From contig OW799233.1 in the NCBI GenBank assembly GCA_941918925.1, forward strand, positions 123,158,333 through 123,222,332: a stretch of DNA of 64,000 nt, read 5' to 3'. Numbering within the stretch: the first letter of the stretch is position 1; each line of letters opens with the position of its first letter. Under the pieces are notes generated by a model, which saw only the letters and a list, made by a program, of their open reading frames with translations, was not told the origin of the DNA and ran no database searches. Positions 11,059-23,600 of the stretch are shown piece by piece. A program made the position numbers and the translations under genes. The DNA is from Phyto melanocephala (lineage: Eukaryota; Arthropoda; Insecta; Diptera; Rhinophoridae).

Positions 11059-11539
11059 AACACATTAAGAAAAACTTACACTGACATTTTATATAATAAG
11101 AAACCATCATTGTTCCATCGCAAAAATTGGTTTAAAACATAATCATCCATCAACATTGAACAAAAAAATTAAAAACTAAATTAAAATTGAACTAAATCTC
11201 GCAAAACTCATTGTGTCATAAGCGATGCCCTTAATTGAATGCATTGGAAACTTAACAATAAAGCAAATGAACAAATAACCTGGATACTAAATCTAATTTC
11301 AATTAACCTACTTACAACAACCAGAAAAATAATAATAATTATACACACAACAACAGCAACAACAACACAGTTATCCAGTAATTTTTCTATTGTTAAGGCA
11401 GCAGCATTCTTAGAGAGTCTTTTAAACATCAGCACGATAAATTGTTTAGAGAATTAGAGAACACTAGAGTAGAGTTTAATTTTTAAATCTTAAAACAGAG
11501 AGGCGCGCATTACGCGAAGTACACAGACAAGTTGTCACA
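11059..11539 (+). other. Stat92E: Possible 5' untranslated exon of the STAT gene
   Basis: A good acceptor (TTTTCTTCATTTTAG) ends at 11058, 481 bp before the start codon, so a 5'UTR exon may run directly into coding exon 1. Alternatively transcription may begin inside this stretch. The context before the ATG is GTCACAATG, a fair match to the insect start consensus. Neither a promoter nor upstream exons could be identified from sequence alone. Confidence 0.35.
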
Positions 11540-11664
11540 ATGACTTTGTGGAAAAGTATTGCGTGCAATCAGGATATGAAACAATCCATGATACAATTCT
11601 ACGATGAGAAAGGATTGGCGGATATACGAATCTATTTAGCACCATGGATTGAAGAGAGAATAAT
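11540..11664 (+). CDS. Stat92E: Stat92E coding exon 1
   Basis: Encodes residues 1..41 plus two bases of codon 42, from MTLWKSI to LAPWIEERI. It is clearly similar to the start of Drosophila Stat92E, where LAPWIE is also conserved. The donor is GTAAGT at 11665. Intron 1 that follows is 6843 bp. Confidence 0.94.
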
Positions 11665-14600
11665 GTAAGTATGCGAATTAGTAAAATTATGAGGGAGTTT
11701 AAATTATTAATTAATCTGATTTTCATACTTTTTTATTTTGAACTTCAATCGACATTTTGTAGTGGCGGCCAACATGAATTTTAATTTTTTTATAATGTTT
11801 ATATTGCGCTAGTTAAGTACTTTTAGATGATACCAATATTGACTCTCTCGGTTGTCTAAAAGCTGAAAAAAAAAATAGATTTTCGTTTGTAAATTTTTGT
11901 GATATATATATTTATAAAAAAATTTTTTGCCTATAACTTTACCGAGTAGGAGCCGCTTTATCCAAAATTTTTCCCGAATATCTCTAGAATCATATTATAT
12001 CTACAAATATTTAGTAGCAAAGGTACCTATAAATTATTCTATGGCTGAAAAATATTAATTTTGGGAAAAAACAGAGGCAGTCGTGTTTATTTGCTCATAT
12101 CTCAGAAATTTATGAGGCGATTGTGCTAAATTTCAATAGCGATTCATTCCCGGATATTTCCAAAAGATTGATACCACATACATAACTGTGCAACAATTGG
12201 GTGCTTCTAGAAGTTGATTTCAACCAACACACGGGCAGACGGACAGACAGGGTCAGGTCAGGGCTTAATCGACTCCTCTATTCATAAGCTTTTAGGAAAT
12301 ATATACTTTATAGGGTCGGAAATGAAAATTGTAGAAATTACAAACGGAATGACAAAGATATATGTTTGTGCACCACAGGTGAAGGGTAAAAAAAAGGTTT
12401 TAAGATGGTTTTAACGAAACTATTTTGTATGGTAAAACCAGGTGTTAATAATTTGTTGTAACGTTAAAATGATTTTTTTTTAAACCTTGAGTGTGAAAAC
12501 ACTATTTATGGTACAATAACATTAATAAGAGATTCATTACTATAAATAATATTTTCATTAAGGTGAAAAGCGCTTCACTATTCTTTTGTAAATTTTACCA
12601 TTTAATGTTCCCCAAATGATTTGTAGCCGAAACATATTTTGCCCATTCTAACAGGCAATCTCTACTTTCATTGCATCTCTTAATGTATATTTTTGTAATG
12701 CAAAGTTTAATCCTCTTATAAACGAATTCATTTTAATGGTTTTACAATTATTTTATTGATGTGCAACTGTGTTTTTGTAAACTTTACCCATGTTATCCTT
12801 TTACATTATTTTATTCATGTTTCACTATTTAAGCAGTAAATCGACTTTGAATCATTCAGAGTGCTCTTATTTATGACATTGTAAAAATGTCAAGAATAAA
12901 GAAATACTTCATAGGCTTCATCCATTCATATTAATCGGCTTAAATGAAAATAAAAATTATGAAAATACAATTTACAACGAATTAATTCAATATGATGATT
13001 GATGTTGCCTGTTAGCAAAAAGAGTTAAATTTGTAAATGTTAAAAATTGTTTAAATGACATATATGTAAGTTTGGCACTTATTTAATCTGATGTGTTTAA
13101 AATAAAAAAAAAATTTATACTACTGTACTGTTAAAAATATTCGAAACTATAGATATGTATTGGGCCAAGACTTCATCGTTTTTCATAACTAGAGACTTTA
13201 AGCTCACCAACGAGCTAGTTCGCTAGTTAGTACATCCCAGCAAAAAAAGTTAGAAGTAGTGCAAAGCAAATTACAATTTCAAGACTTTTTAATCAATTGT
13301 GTAAAATCATTCATTCTAAATGACTTCCTAAATGTGAAGTAGTTTGTCATAAATGATGTGCCTTAAAATGAATGCAACATCATGCAAAATATCTTCAACA
13401 ATTTATGTAAACAAACAAATTCAACTCATGAAACATCCGATGCTTTTCATCAAATATGCACTAATAAGAATGGAGTGCAGTTCAACAAGCATGTAAACAC
13501 ATGATCTCCAATGACACGCTTATGTTAAAATCATTAGTGTTTTCACATAAATTTAATCACTTCGTCACCAGTTGAACTCCCGCAGATTTACTTTTTTGTC
13601 ATAGGTTTTTTTTTGCTGGGATAGTTTCTTGTAGTTTGTTGTTGTCTTTTTTTTGTACTTAAATATTTAAAAAGATATCTGTTAATTTTCTCAACTTATT
13701 TATATGGGTTTTTATCTATATATATAAAAGTGAAACTCTGTGTGTGTGTGTGTTAGCTATAGACTCCGAAACTGTAAAACCGATCGGGCTCAAACTTTGG
13801 TAAGTTGTTGTACACATACCAGGGAGTGTTTATGGGTGAAAAAAGTGGGCGGGGCCACGCCCATAAAAAGTTAGTTATCAGTTTTAACTACTTGCACTTG
13901 ACCGATTTTTCTGAAACTTTGCACACATATCGAGCTGTCATGACTAAAAAATTTCGTGATAAGAAAAGTGGGCGGGGCCACGCCCCTAAAAAAGTTTAAA
14001 TTTTGAGGTACTTGCACTCGACCGATTTTTTTAAAACTTTGCACACATATTAAGCTGTCATGACTATATAATTTCGTGATTAGAAAAGTGGGCAGGGCTA
14101 GGCCCATTAAAAAAGTTATAATTTTAAGATACTTTCACTGGACGGACTTTTCTGAAAGTTTGCACACTTATTAAGCTGTCATTACTATACAGTTTCGTAA
14201 TTAGAAAAGTGGGCAGTGCCACGCTCATAAAGAAAAAGTTATAGTTTTTAGCTTTGCACTTGATATTTGATTAAAATTTAGAATGCGATTAAAATTCATG
14301 AAGGGGCGTAGCAACGCGCGCCGGGATTTTCTAGTTAATTAAATAAAATACCAAAGCAATACCAATAAAAGGTCAGTATTTTGTAGCATAAGCATGAGTT
14401 TTTATCATCTCGAAAAATCTTTTAGTCATTGATGCTAAAAGCTTAGAATTATGGTACATTGTTATTGCATTCCTTTGTCTCTCCAATTCGGCGAAAAGCT
14501 CGTCTTCATTTCGAAATTTGTCTTTGCCGTATGTTTGAGGTCGTTATCATTACTGAGCTTAAGAGATTTATTTATTTATGCCGTATGGCCATCTGAGGTG

Positions 14601-17600
14601 AAATTAAATTTTTAAGCCCTTGACACGGATTTTAGCATTAAGCCATCTTGTACACTGTACGGAGCTTGATATTTCATTTGTGTGTAAGTATAGACAGAGA
14701 AAAATTTATTTTTACCAACCACAAAAAAATGGCATAGGGGTAATATTAATTTTGTCATTTCTATTTTTTCTAATTAAAATAATCATTTAAGGTTAAATTT
14801 TCGAAAGATTTAGCTATGTCCGTCCGTCTATTGAATGCACAGGATTCAATTTTTTTCCCTTGTTGACGTCATTGAAGACCTACTCTTCCAATTTCACGGA
14901 CTGAATTTAGATCAGACCATAATACATTTTTCCATTGTGGTGGAATCCAGTGCAAATTAGTACATGCAAAATAAAAGTGAGTTTTTTTTTTGTGTTTTAC
15001 CCAACATATATGATGTTTTGGTGCACTTCTTACGCTATTCTCTTTTAATTCCATTGAAATTTTAGTCTTTTTCCTACAGAAGCCATTGCTTTGGGATATT
15101 TTGTAAAATTTTTTTTTAATTTTGTGAGCGTCTCGTATCGTTTTTACACGGGTCTTACTGCTTTGTGCACAGTATGGATAATATTACTTTTGACAAAACG
15201 TGAAATTGTTGACTTGGGAACAGAATACTTTAAACAAATTTGTTTTTGCGAAAGCCCATTATGAAAATCCTTCAAAATTTTTGATTTGAAATTAGCATTA
15301 TATCTATATATATAAAAGTGAAACTCTGCGTGTGTGTGTGTGTGTTAGCTATATACTCCGAAACTGTACACATACCAGGGAGTGTTTATGGGTGGAAAAA
15401 AGTGGGCGGGGCCACGCCCATAAAAATTAGTTATCAGTTTTAGCTACTTGCACTTGACCGATTTTTGTGAAGCTTTCCACACATATCGAGCTGTCATGAC
15501 TAAATAATTTCGTGATAAGAAAAGTGGGCGGGGCCACGCCCCTAAACAAGTTTTAATTTTGAGGTACTTGCACTGGACCGATTTTTCTGAAACTTTGCGC
15601 ACATACTAAGCTTTCATAACCATATAATTTCGTGATTAGAAAAGTGGACAGGGCCACGCCCATAAAAAAAGGTTAGAATTATGAGGTACTTGCACCAGAC
15701 CGATTTTTCTGAAACTTTGCACACATATTGAGCTGTTATGACTTTACAATTTCGTGATTAGAAAAGTGGGCAGGGCCACGCCCATAAAAACAAATATAAT
15801 TTTGAGGTACTTGCACTGGTCCGATTCTTCTGAAACTTTGCACGCATATTGAGCTATTATGACTTTACAATTTCGTGATTAGAAAACTGGGCAATGCCAC
15901 GCCCATAAAAAAAATTATAATTTTTAGGTTTTTGCACTTGATATTCAATTAAAATTCAGAATGCATTTCGATTCATTAAGGGGCGTAGCAACGCGCGCCG
16001 GGTTTGGCTAGTTTATATATATTTTCGACCATTCGTCACAGAAACCGAAACACCGAAATATTTTTTTCACAGCAATATTCAATGATGTCATACCAGAGCA
16101 AATTTTAAACATAATACACTCGTAATTATTAAATAGAATTAATCATAAAATAATGCAATTGCAGTTAATTCATATTACTTGATTTTGTAAATTGACGGCC
16201 TTATGCATAATAACAAACTGTGTGTTAACTAATGAGCTGCTAACTTTTTATAGGAACATTTCGGTGAGGTGAAGACAGCAGCTAGCACACAGTTTATTAT
16301 TATGCATAAAGCCGTTAATTTTTAAGGCCAAGACAAAAAACAGTTTCAAAAGTTTTGAACACTTCAATTTTGACTATTTCGTAAAGTAATTAATTTTCGT
16401 TTTTAAATTAAAGAAAACCATATTTTGTTTTTAATATAATAAAGTGCAATGAATAAATTTACAAAAAAATAAAAAGAAAAAACTAAAAGGTTCAAATTGA
16501 AAACTAAAGGAGGTATACAAATTTACGAGAAGTTTTAATTTTATTTTAGTTGCATATGTTTTGAACACTCCTATAAACATATAAGTTGAGCATTGCTAGT
16601 ACAAAATATATATGTACTTGTTTTGCTAAAAGAACTATAAATATGAAATCATAAATCACCACAATTCTTCTTTTTCTGTTGCACTGTGGTTTAGTAGTTG
16701 TTGAACAAATATTAAGAACTGGCCAAACCTCGGCTTGCGTCAATGTGGCACTAAATCAAAATATTTTTTATTGGTCTAGTTAATAAGTGTTTGTAGTTAC
16801 TATAGCCCAGTGAGTTTGACATTATTCCTGAATAGGTCAGGTTAGGTTAGGTTGAAAAGGAGGGGTATAAAAGCCCAAACCCATGACAGGTATGCACTTA
16901 TGCCCAGTTGGCATGTTGTGCGCTCCATATGGAAAACGGAATTCCCAAACAAAAACCATAAACATATTTTCCCAAAAATAACGGACTAGTTCAAGAACCC
17001 AGTCCCTTCAATGTAACACCTTATGGATCTCCAGTTCGAGTTCCCCAGGTATTCCAAGTTCGGCATAGTATCCACTGTAAAATTTTCACGCCTAATATGC
17101 CCAAACGCAGGACAATGACAGAGGTAGTGTACCAAAGTCTCATCCTCTTCCTCGCATGCTCTACATGTTGTCTCCTCAGATAATCTCATGCGAGCTAGAT
17201 GAGTTCTCAACTCCGTATGACGTGTAATTACACTGGTTAGTTTCCTAAGTGTAGGTCTACTTAGTCTCAGAATCTCCTTTGATTTCCCAAGATTTGGGTC
17301 ACCCCATAGTGTTCTTGTCACCTTACCGACATCAGTGCTTTGCCATTTTCTGACATGTTCCTCCATCGCCCAACGTTTAAGTTCATCCTTAAATCGTTTA
17401 AGGGGTTTGGCGTTCTCCAAAGTTATAGTACTCAGAAAAGCTCCCATTTTGGATAATTTGTCGGCTTTCTCGTTTCCGATCAGCCCGTGATGGCTTGGTA
17501 TCCATATTATCTCCAGATGTTCACAATTTGCATATGAGTTTATCTCGCTCTTGCATTGCAAAACGTTCCGGGATTCAACTTTCTCCCTTCTCCTGAATAA

Positions 17601-20600
17601 ACTTTTTTAATAATTTTGCTACAGCGCCACCTATTAGATTAGAAAGTATCCTAAAAACTAACATAGGAACAACGGAGTTTTTTAAAAAATACATAGGTTG
17701 AGAAGTTCGAATACAGCGCCATCTAGAGAGAGAAGGGTTATACATGCTTATGATAAAATAACTTATTGAAATAAATTCTTAATATTTTTAATATTCGAAT
17801 TTCTAATTTAAATTTTATTACAATGTTTATTAGACTCTAATATTGGCTTCTAACTTCATATATAATTTTTAATTTGTTACATGTATGAAGAAATTACATT
17901 TTGTGTTAATGAAAGAATATAATTTTAAGAGCCACTTTTAACGTTGCTCAGGTATGCGATAATAAATATGTACGTTGTATGATAGGTAATACCCCTGACA
18001 GACATATGGTTTACATTTCATAGTATTTATGTATACTACATTTATACCATGTACATGTTCATAGTATATAAACTATCAATAATCTAGTTTGTTTGATTGT
18101 ATGCACATACATATATCACATTTATACGAGTTACATTTTTGTTGTATACAAACTAATCGTAAACCGATTTGTTCAATGGTTTAATTGTAGTTTAGATTGA
18201 CACACATGTAGTATACCATACTAATATCATATACAAACCCTATGTCTGTCAGCACTATAAGCGTGCCATATAAAATTTTCCAAAAAAAATACAGCTTATT
18301 TTTAGTTTGAATTTTATGTGCAAAAAACTTAAAAATGTTCTTATTTCGACTCAAGTTGTTTTCTCAAAATTCAACAAATATAAATATAAAATAATAAGAA
18401 TAAATTCTATATAACAACAAAATATAGTCACGTCCTCTCTCTATAATATGCAGATCTGTTCCAATTTTAGCAATAATATTTTTTTTATTTTTTTTTTAAC
18501 ATTCCAGGTCGGAACGCATCAACAACTCATCGACTGAACTTTACGAACGTGTTGCACATCAATTCTATGAGGATCTGAAACAGAAACTCATTCCACTTAG
18601 CAACGATAATTTGATGAAATTTAAGGTTGCTGAAATCTGCACAAGTATAACACAAACACCAGCCGTGGAGCTATACACACACATTCGTACCGGTCTTCAG
18701 CGTGAGATCCAGCTGGTCGACCAAATGCCACAGTATTCGTACATGTCTAGCCTTGGCATTAACGGGAGCGGCGGTGGCTCAGCCAGTATGTTGGGTGGTG
18801 TCACCGTACCAGTTGGTATGCACACACCCACCGTCAGTTCCACCAGCAATGGCGGCAATGCGTATGTCGGCACCGATCTCTATGCCCTTCACAGTCTCAT
18901 CACCAAATTAAATATGGACATAAATTCTGTTTTCACGGATATGCAACAGTTTCGCAGTAGTTATGAGACATTTCACAACTGTTTCAACAGCTACAACCAG
19001 CGCAAGGCCCACATGACGCCGCAGGACATACAGTCGACAGATTTGCAGCTACAAGAACAGTGTCGTATGTTGGCCACAACACGCAGCAATATATTGTCTG
19101 ATTTAAATCGAATAATCGGAACTTATAACACCATTCAGGGTACCGTTATAACGGAATTGAAAAATTGGCAACGAAATCAAGCACTGGCTGGTAATGGTGC
19201 ACCGTTTCGTGATAATTTAGATGACATACAACGTTGTATTGAGCTGTTGGTCGAAATGGTGGGTAAAATATTGGATAATGTCAACATGATGAACATGATA
19301 CGCTTGGATAATAATGATGATATCAGTGAAATGATTTCTCGTGTACGTCAGGCCCAACAATTGTTGGTCTTATCATCGTTTATAGTTGAAAAACAACCGC
19401 CTCAGGTTATGAAAACTAATACCAGGTAAATGACAAAAATCAGTAATTAAGTATGTGCATGTAATTATTGTGTCTTTAAAATTCTGTGGTAAGTGAGTGT
19501 AAGTCCTTTTGTTTGTTTATTTATTTTTTTTCTCACAGTATAATATTGTCACAGATAAATGGAGTATTCAATACATTATTAATTTATATTGTTTTTTTTT
19601 TGTTTGTTTTTATTTATAGATTTGCAGCTGCAGTACGATGGCTCATTGGGCCACAATTGGGCATAAGTGTTAATAGTCCTTCAGTTGAATGTATTATATT
19701 ATCAGGTAAGTTTTAGCGATGCATTTGCATGCATGAATCTTCATTAATCATTTATGAAATTTACAAAATTTCAATTTTTACCAGAAGAAATAAAAATCAT
19801 TCTCTTAAGTTGCTAAAATTTCGGGTTACTTATTTTACTGTTTTCGAACTTTGTGAAAACGTCGTAATAATCTATTGTAATTTTCTTTAAAATAACTATG
19901 TTCAGTGAAAGTATCAGTGAAAGCTATTTCTTTAAGCTTATTAAATCGTTACACATTTCAGTTTGTATCAACAATGTTGATTCAACATGTTTTCATTTTT
20001 TTTTATGCATAGTGTAAGGGTAAATAAGGGTTTGTCCGTCCGTATGAAATTTCTACAATATTCGTTTTCGTGTTCGACCACTTTATGGGGTATATTTTCT
20101 GAATACTTCTGAATAGGGGAGTCGATTTAGCATTGGTATTCTGTCCGTGTGTATGTTGAAATTATGTTTTTAAACCCCTCCACCGACATCACCAAGACTG
20201 GTGGCAAAATATTAGAAATTTTCGGGCTCAGGTCACTATGGAAAGTCAGCATAATCCGTAGATAACTTTCTGAAATATGAGCAAATAAACACGACTGCCT
20301 GTGTTTTTCCTCTTATTTTCACCACAAAAATTAAAAGGACAATTTATAGGCACGCTTGCGACTATTTATAGCTAAAATCTGCCTCTACAGATATTCGTGA
20401 AAAATGTTGGACCAATCGGTCACTAACGGGTAAAGTTATAGGCATTATATTATGTGGTCATTGTACCTCTGTACATGATGGTGAAGGGTAATATCACGGC
20501 CTAATAAAGCACTCTTACTTGTTTCTTTTATTTGTTACACACAAGTGTTTGCACAAATATACTGACGATCGAAACAACTGAAAATAATGTCATTGTACAC

Positions 20601-23600
20601 ATAAGAGATAACGATACATGGTTTGGTAACTTTTATAGTGACAATAAAAAATCATAATTTAGAAAATGGAGAGCATTTTGTTGCTATTTGTATGGGAATA
20701 TATTGGAAAATTTAAATGCCATATCTCCGGAACCAACGGGTCGATTTCATACAAACTTCACATAAACCATCTACAGATCATACCCAACCTACGCCGACGT
20801 TTCTGAAGTTAGTGGTGACATCAAAGTGTACCCTTTTTATATCGGGTGTCCCAATTAGAACACAATTTTTAAATTTTAAATAAAACAGATATTTAAAAAA
20901 AAATCGTGAAACTTTATTATATCGTGAAGTAGACAGAATGAGGTTATGTATGGAACAATATATCGTGCAGATGGCCGCCGCGGCTTTGCTGGCACACACG
21001 CGATCTTTTAATGAAATTTCCAATTTCCTCTTTTAAGGCTTGAGTCGTCGTCGGCTTATTCGCGTAAACTATCGACTTCAAAAAACCCCAAAGAAAAAAA
21101 TCTAAAGGTGTTAAATCACACGATCTAGGCGGCCAATTCTGGTCTCCAAAACGCGAAATAACACGACCGGGAAATGACTGATGCAGCAATTGAATTGTTT
21201 CTCTGGCTGTATGACATGTGGCGCCATCTTGTTGAAACCACATGCCCTCCACATTTATTTCTTCAATTCTAGGTAAGAAAAAACTGGTTATCATTTCACG
21301 ATACCGAACACCATTGACTGTTTGCGCTTGACCTGCCTCTTTTTCATAAAAAAAGGTCCAATGATTCCTCCAGCCCAAAAACCACACCACACAGTGACAC
21401 GTTGAGGATGCATTTGCTTCTCGTGAATCACTCGAGGATTTTCCTCACCCCAAATGCGACAATTCTGCCTATTGACGAAGCCATCAAGATGGAAATGGGA
21501 TGATCGCAATTTGCGAACTGTAGCCGCAAAACTCACCATTTTGGTAAAACAATTTCACAATGAGAATGCGTTGTTCATTCGTGTAGCGCTCCGTTTTTAC
21601 TAACCTCGTACCTTCTACTAGCAAACAATAACAACTGTTCAAATGTCAAACAATGACACTTCGAATGGCGCCAAATTTAAAAATTGCGTTCTAGTTGGGA
21701 CACCCGATATATATATATATATGTATATAGATTTAAAATATATATACTTTTACACATAAAATTCTAGCTGTCATAAAATGATTATTAATCGCAATGATTA
21801 GTAATTAAATTACTTTTATTTAAATAGTGAGGTAAAGATTTAACTACGATTATTAAAAGTTTTACATGGTTGATAACAATTACAAGTAATCTTGAAGTAA
21901 TCAGGATTATAATTAAATTAATTATTTTATTTATTTTATTTATTAATATTTAAATTTTGTTCAGGCTAGAATTATTTTATTTTAAAAATGTTTTTTTTTT
22001 ATAAATATAATCAACCCCAAAAAAAATTAAATATTATTAAAAAAAAGTTTGGAAAATAAAAATAAAGTCACAGAAAAAAAAATAAACAGAATTACTTGTA
22101 ATTACGAATAAATTTTTTTTTTGTAGTATTAAGTTATTATTAATTTTGTATTGTATTTCTTTCCTTATTCGTAATAGAACTTAAAGGCATTTGTTTTATC
22201 TGTAATATAAGTTATTTGGCCTTGTAGGCCTTTTATATTACTATGGAGTTGAATTAATTAATAAATAAATAATCGAAAAGAATAATAACTAACAATAAAC
22301 AATCTTACTATTTACTTTCAAAGATCATTATGCATATAAAAAAAGAGTGACCGAAAGAAAACCCCTTGAAATTGATACATTTTTTTTTACCACTAACGTA
22401 CACAAAGTGCAGAAATAAAAAAAGTTACTTCATTATGACAACGTAGGCGACTCTTATTGTTGGAAATTTAAAACCTAAATGTAAGAAGAGAATAAATTGT
22501 AAAAAGTCTTAGTCAAATATACATATAAATAAACATATACAGAGTTTATAATTAAATGATATTTAGTTTAATTACAATTTCTTTTGTTATCTTCATTTCA
22601 ACACACCTGCCAATTGAATTATTAATAAGTACAAGTTATTTTGTTACAGTTTATTTTAGTTCAAATATTAATGCAAATATACGAAATATGTTTATATCAA
22701 TTTACAAGCAAAAAAGAAGGAAACAAAATGTTAATGTAAATAAACAATATTTTTTTTTTTGTTGACAGAAAAATAAAAAAAATAAAACAAACAATGTCCG
22801 ATAACGTGTTTAAAAATATTTGAATATCAGTAATTCAGTTAATACAGTTAATACGCTGTCCAAATATTTAATCAAATTTTGTTTAAACATTTTCATAAAT
22901 TGCTCTCAACTCAAAAAAACTTTGCTAATTTTGCACTATGACTATTTTTTTGAACTTAGGTGTACTAAAACTTTTGAACTACAATTCTAAAATGATTTAA
23001 ACTTGTGTAGATGGAACGTAGTTGTTAAGTTTTTGTTTATTAATTACCAAATGTGTTTACAACAAATTTATTTATTTATTTAATTTAATACTAAACAAAA
23101 AACAATTAATTTCTTCACAATGGATGTTATCAAATCGTATACTGTCGTATATAAAAAATTTGTACATCACATCATTCGAAATATCTGCTAAATTAGTCAT
23201 TATTCAATTTAAAAAATAAAAACTATTTTATACCCTTGTTTTCCTCAAGAATTTTATAAAAAATTATGGAATTTTTGTATATATTTTTTTAATTTTTTTA
23301 AGTTCTCTGAACCCCCTTTCCATCGACGATTTTATGTCATTATTTGCTTCCTTTCAGCTGCTAAACCCACCACGAAATCTTTTTTGACAAAATCCCAGTA
23401 TCTTTCAATTGGTCTGAGTTCTGGATAGTTTAGAAGATTTGCTTATGGAAGCACCAAAAGCACATTATTATTTAAGTAACACTTTAACGCCGCCGTAATA
23501 AAAATATTCACTTCATCCTTTAAAAAGTACCGTTAGCTTTTATTTCAATATTAACGGCATTATGCATAATAACAAACCGTGTACAAACTTACACGCTGTT

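Larger units (their letters stand above)
11665..18507 (+). other. Stat92E: Stat92E intron 1, transposon-rich
   Basis: GT..AG intron of 6.8 kb. It holds a repeat family A fragment, a MITE fragment, two Helitron-like elements, a Tc1 relic, a 121 bp MITE and a 5'-truncated LINE (all listed separately). 12505..13714 and 17600..18480 show no gene or recognisable repeat. Confidence 0.85.

Noticed and set aside
16836..16852. AGGTTAGGTTAGG run resembling insect telomere repeat
   Set aside because: Only about three units. It sits at the 3' end of a LINE on the other strand, and flies lack TTAGG telomeres. It is the LINE's 3' end.
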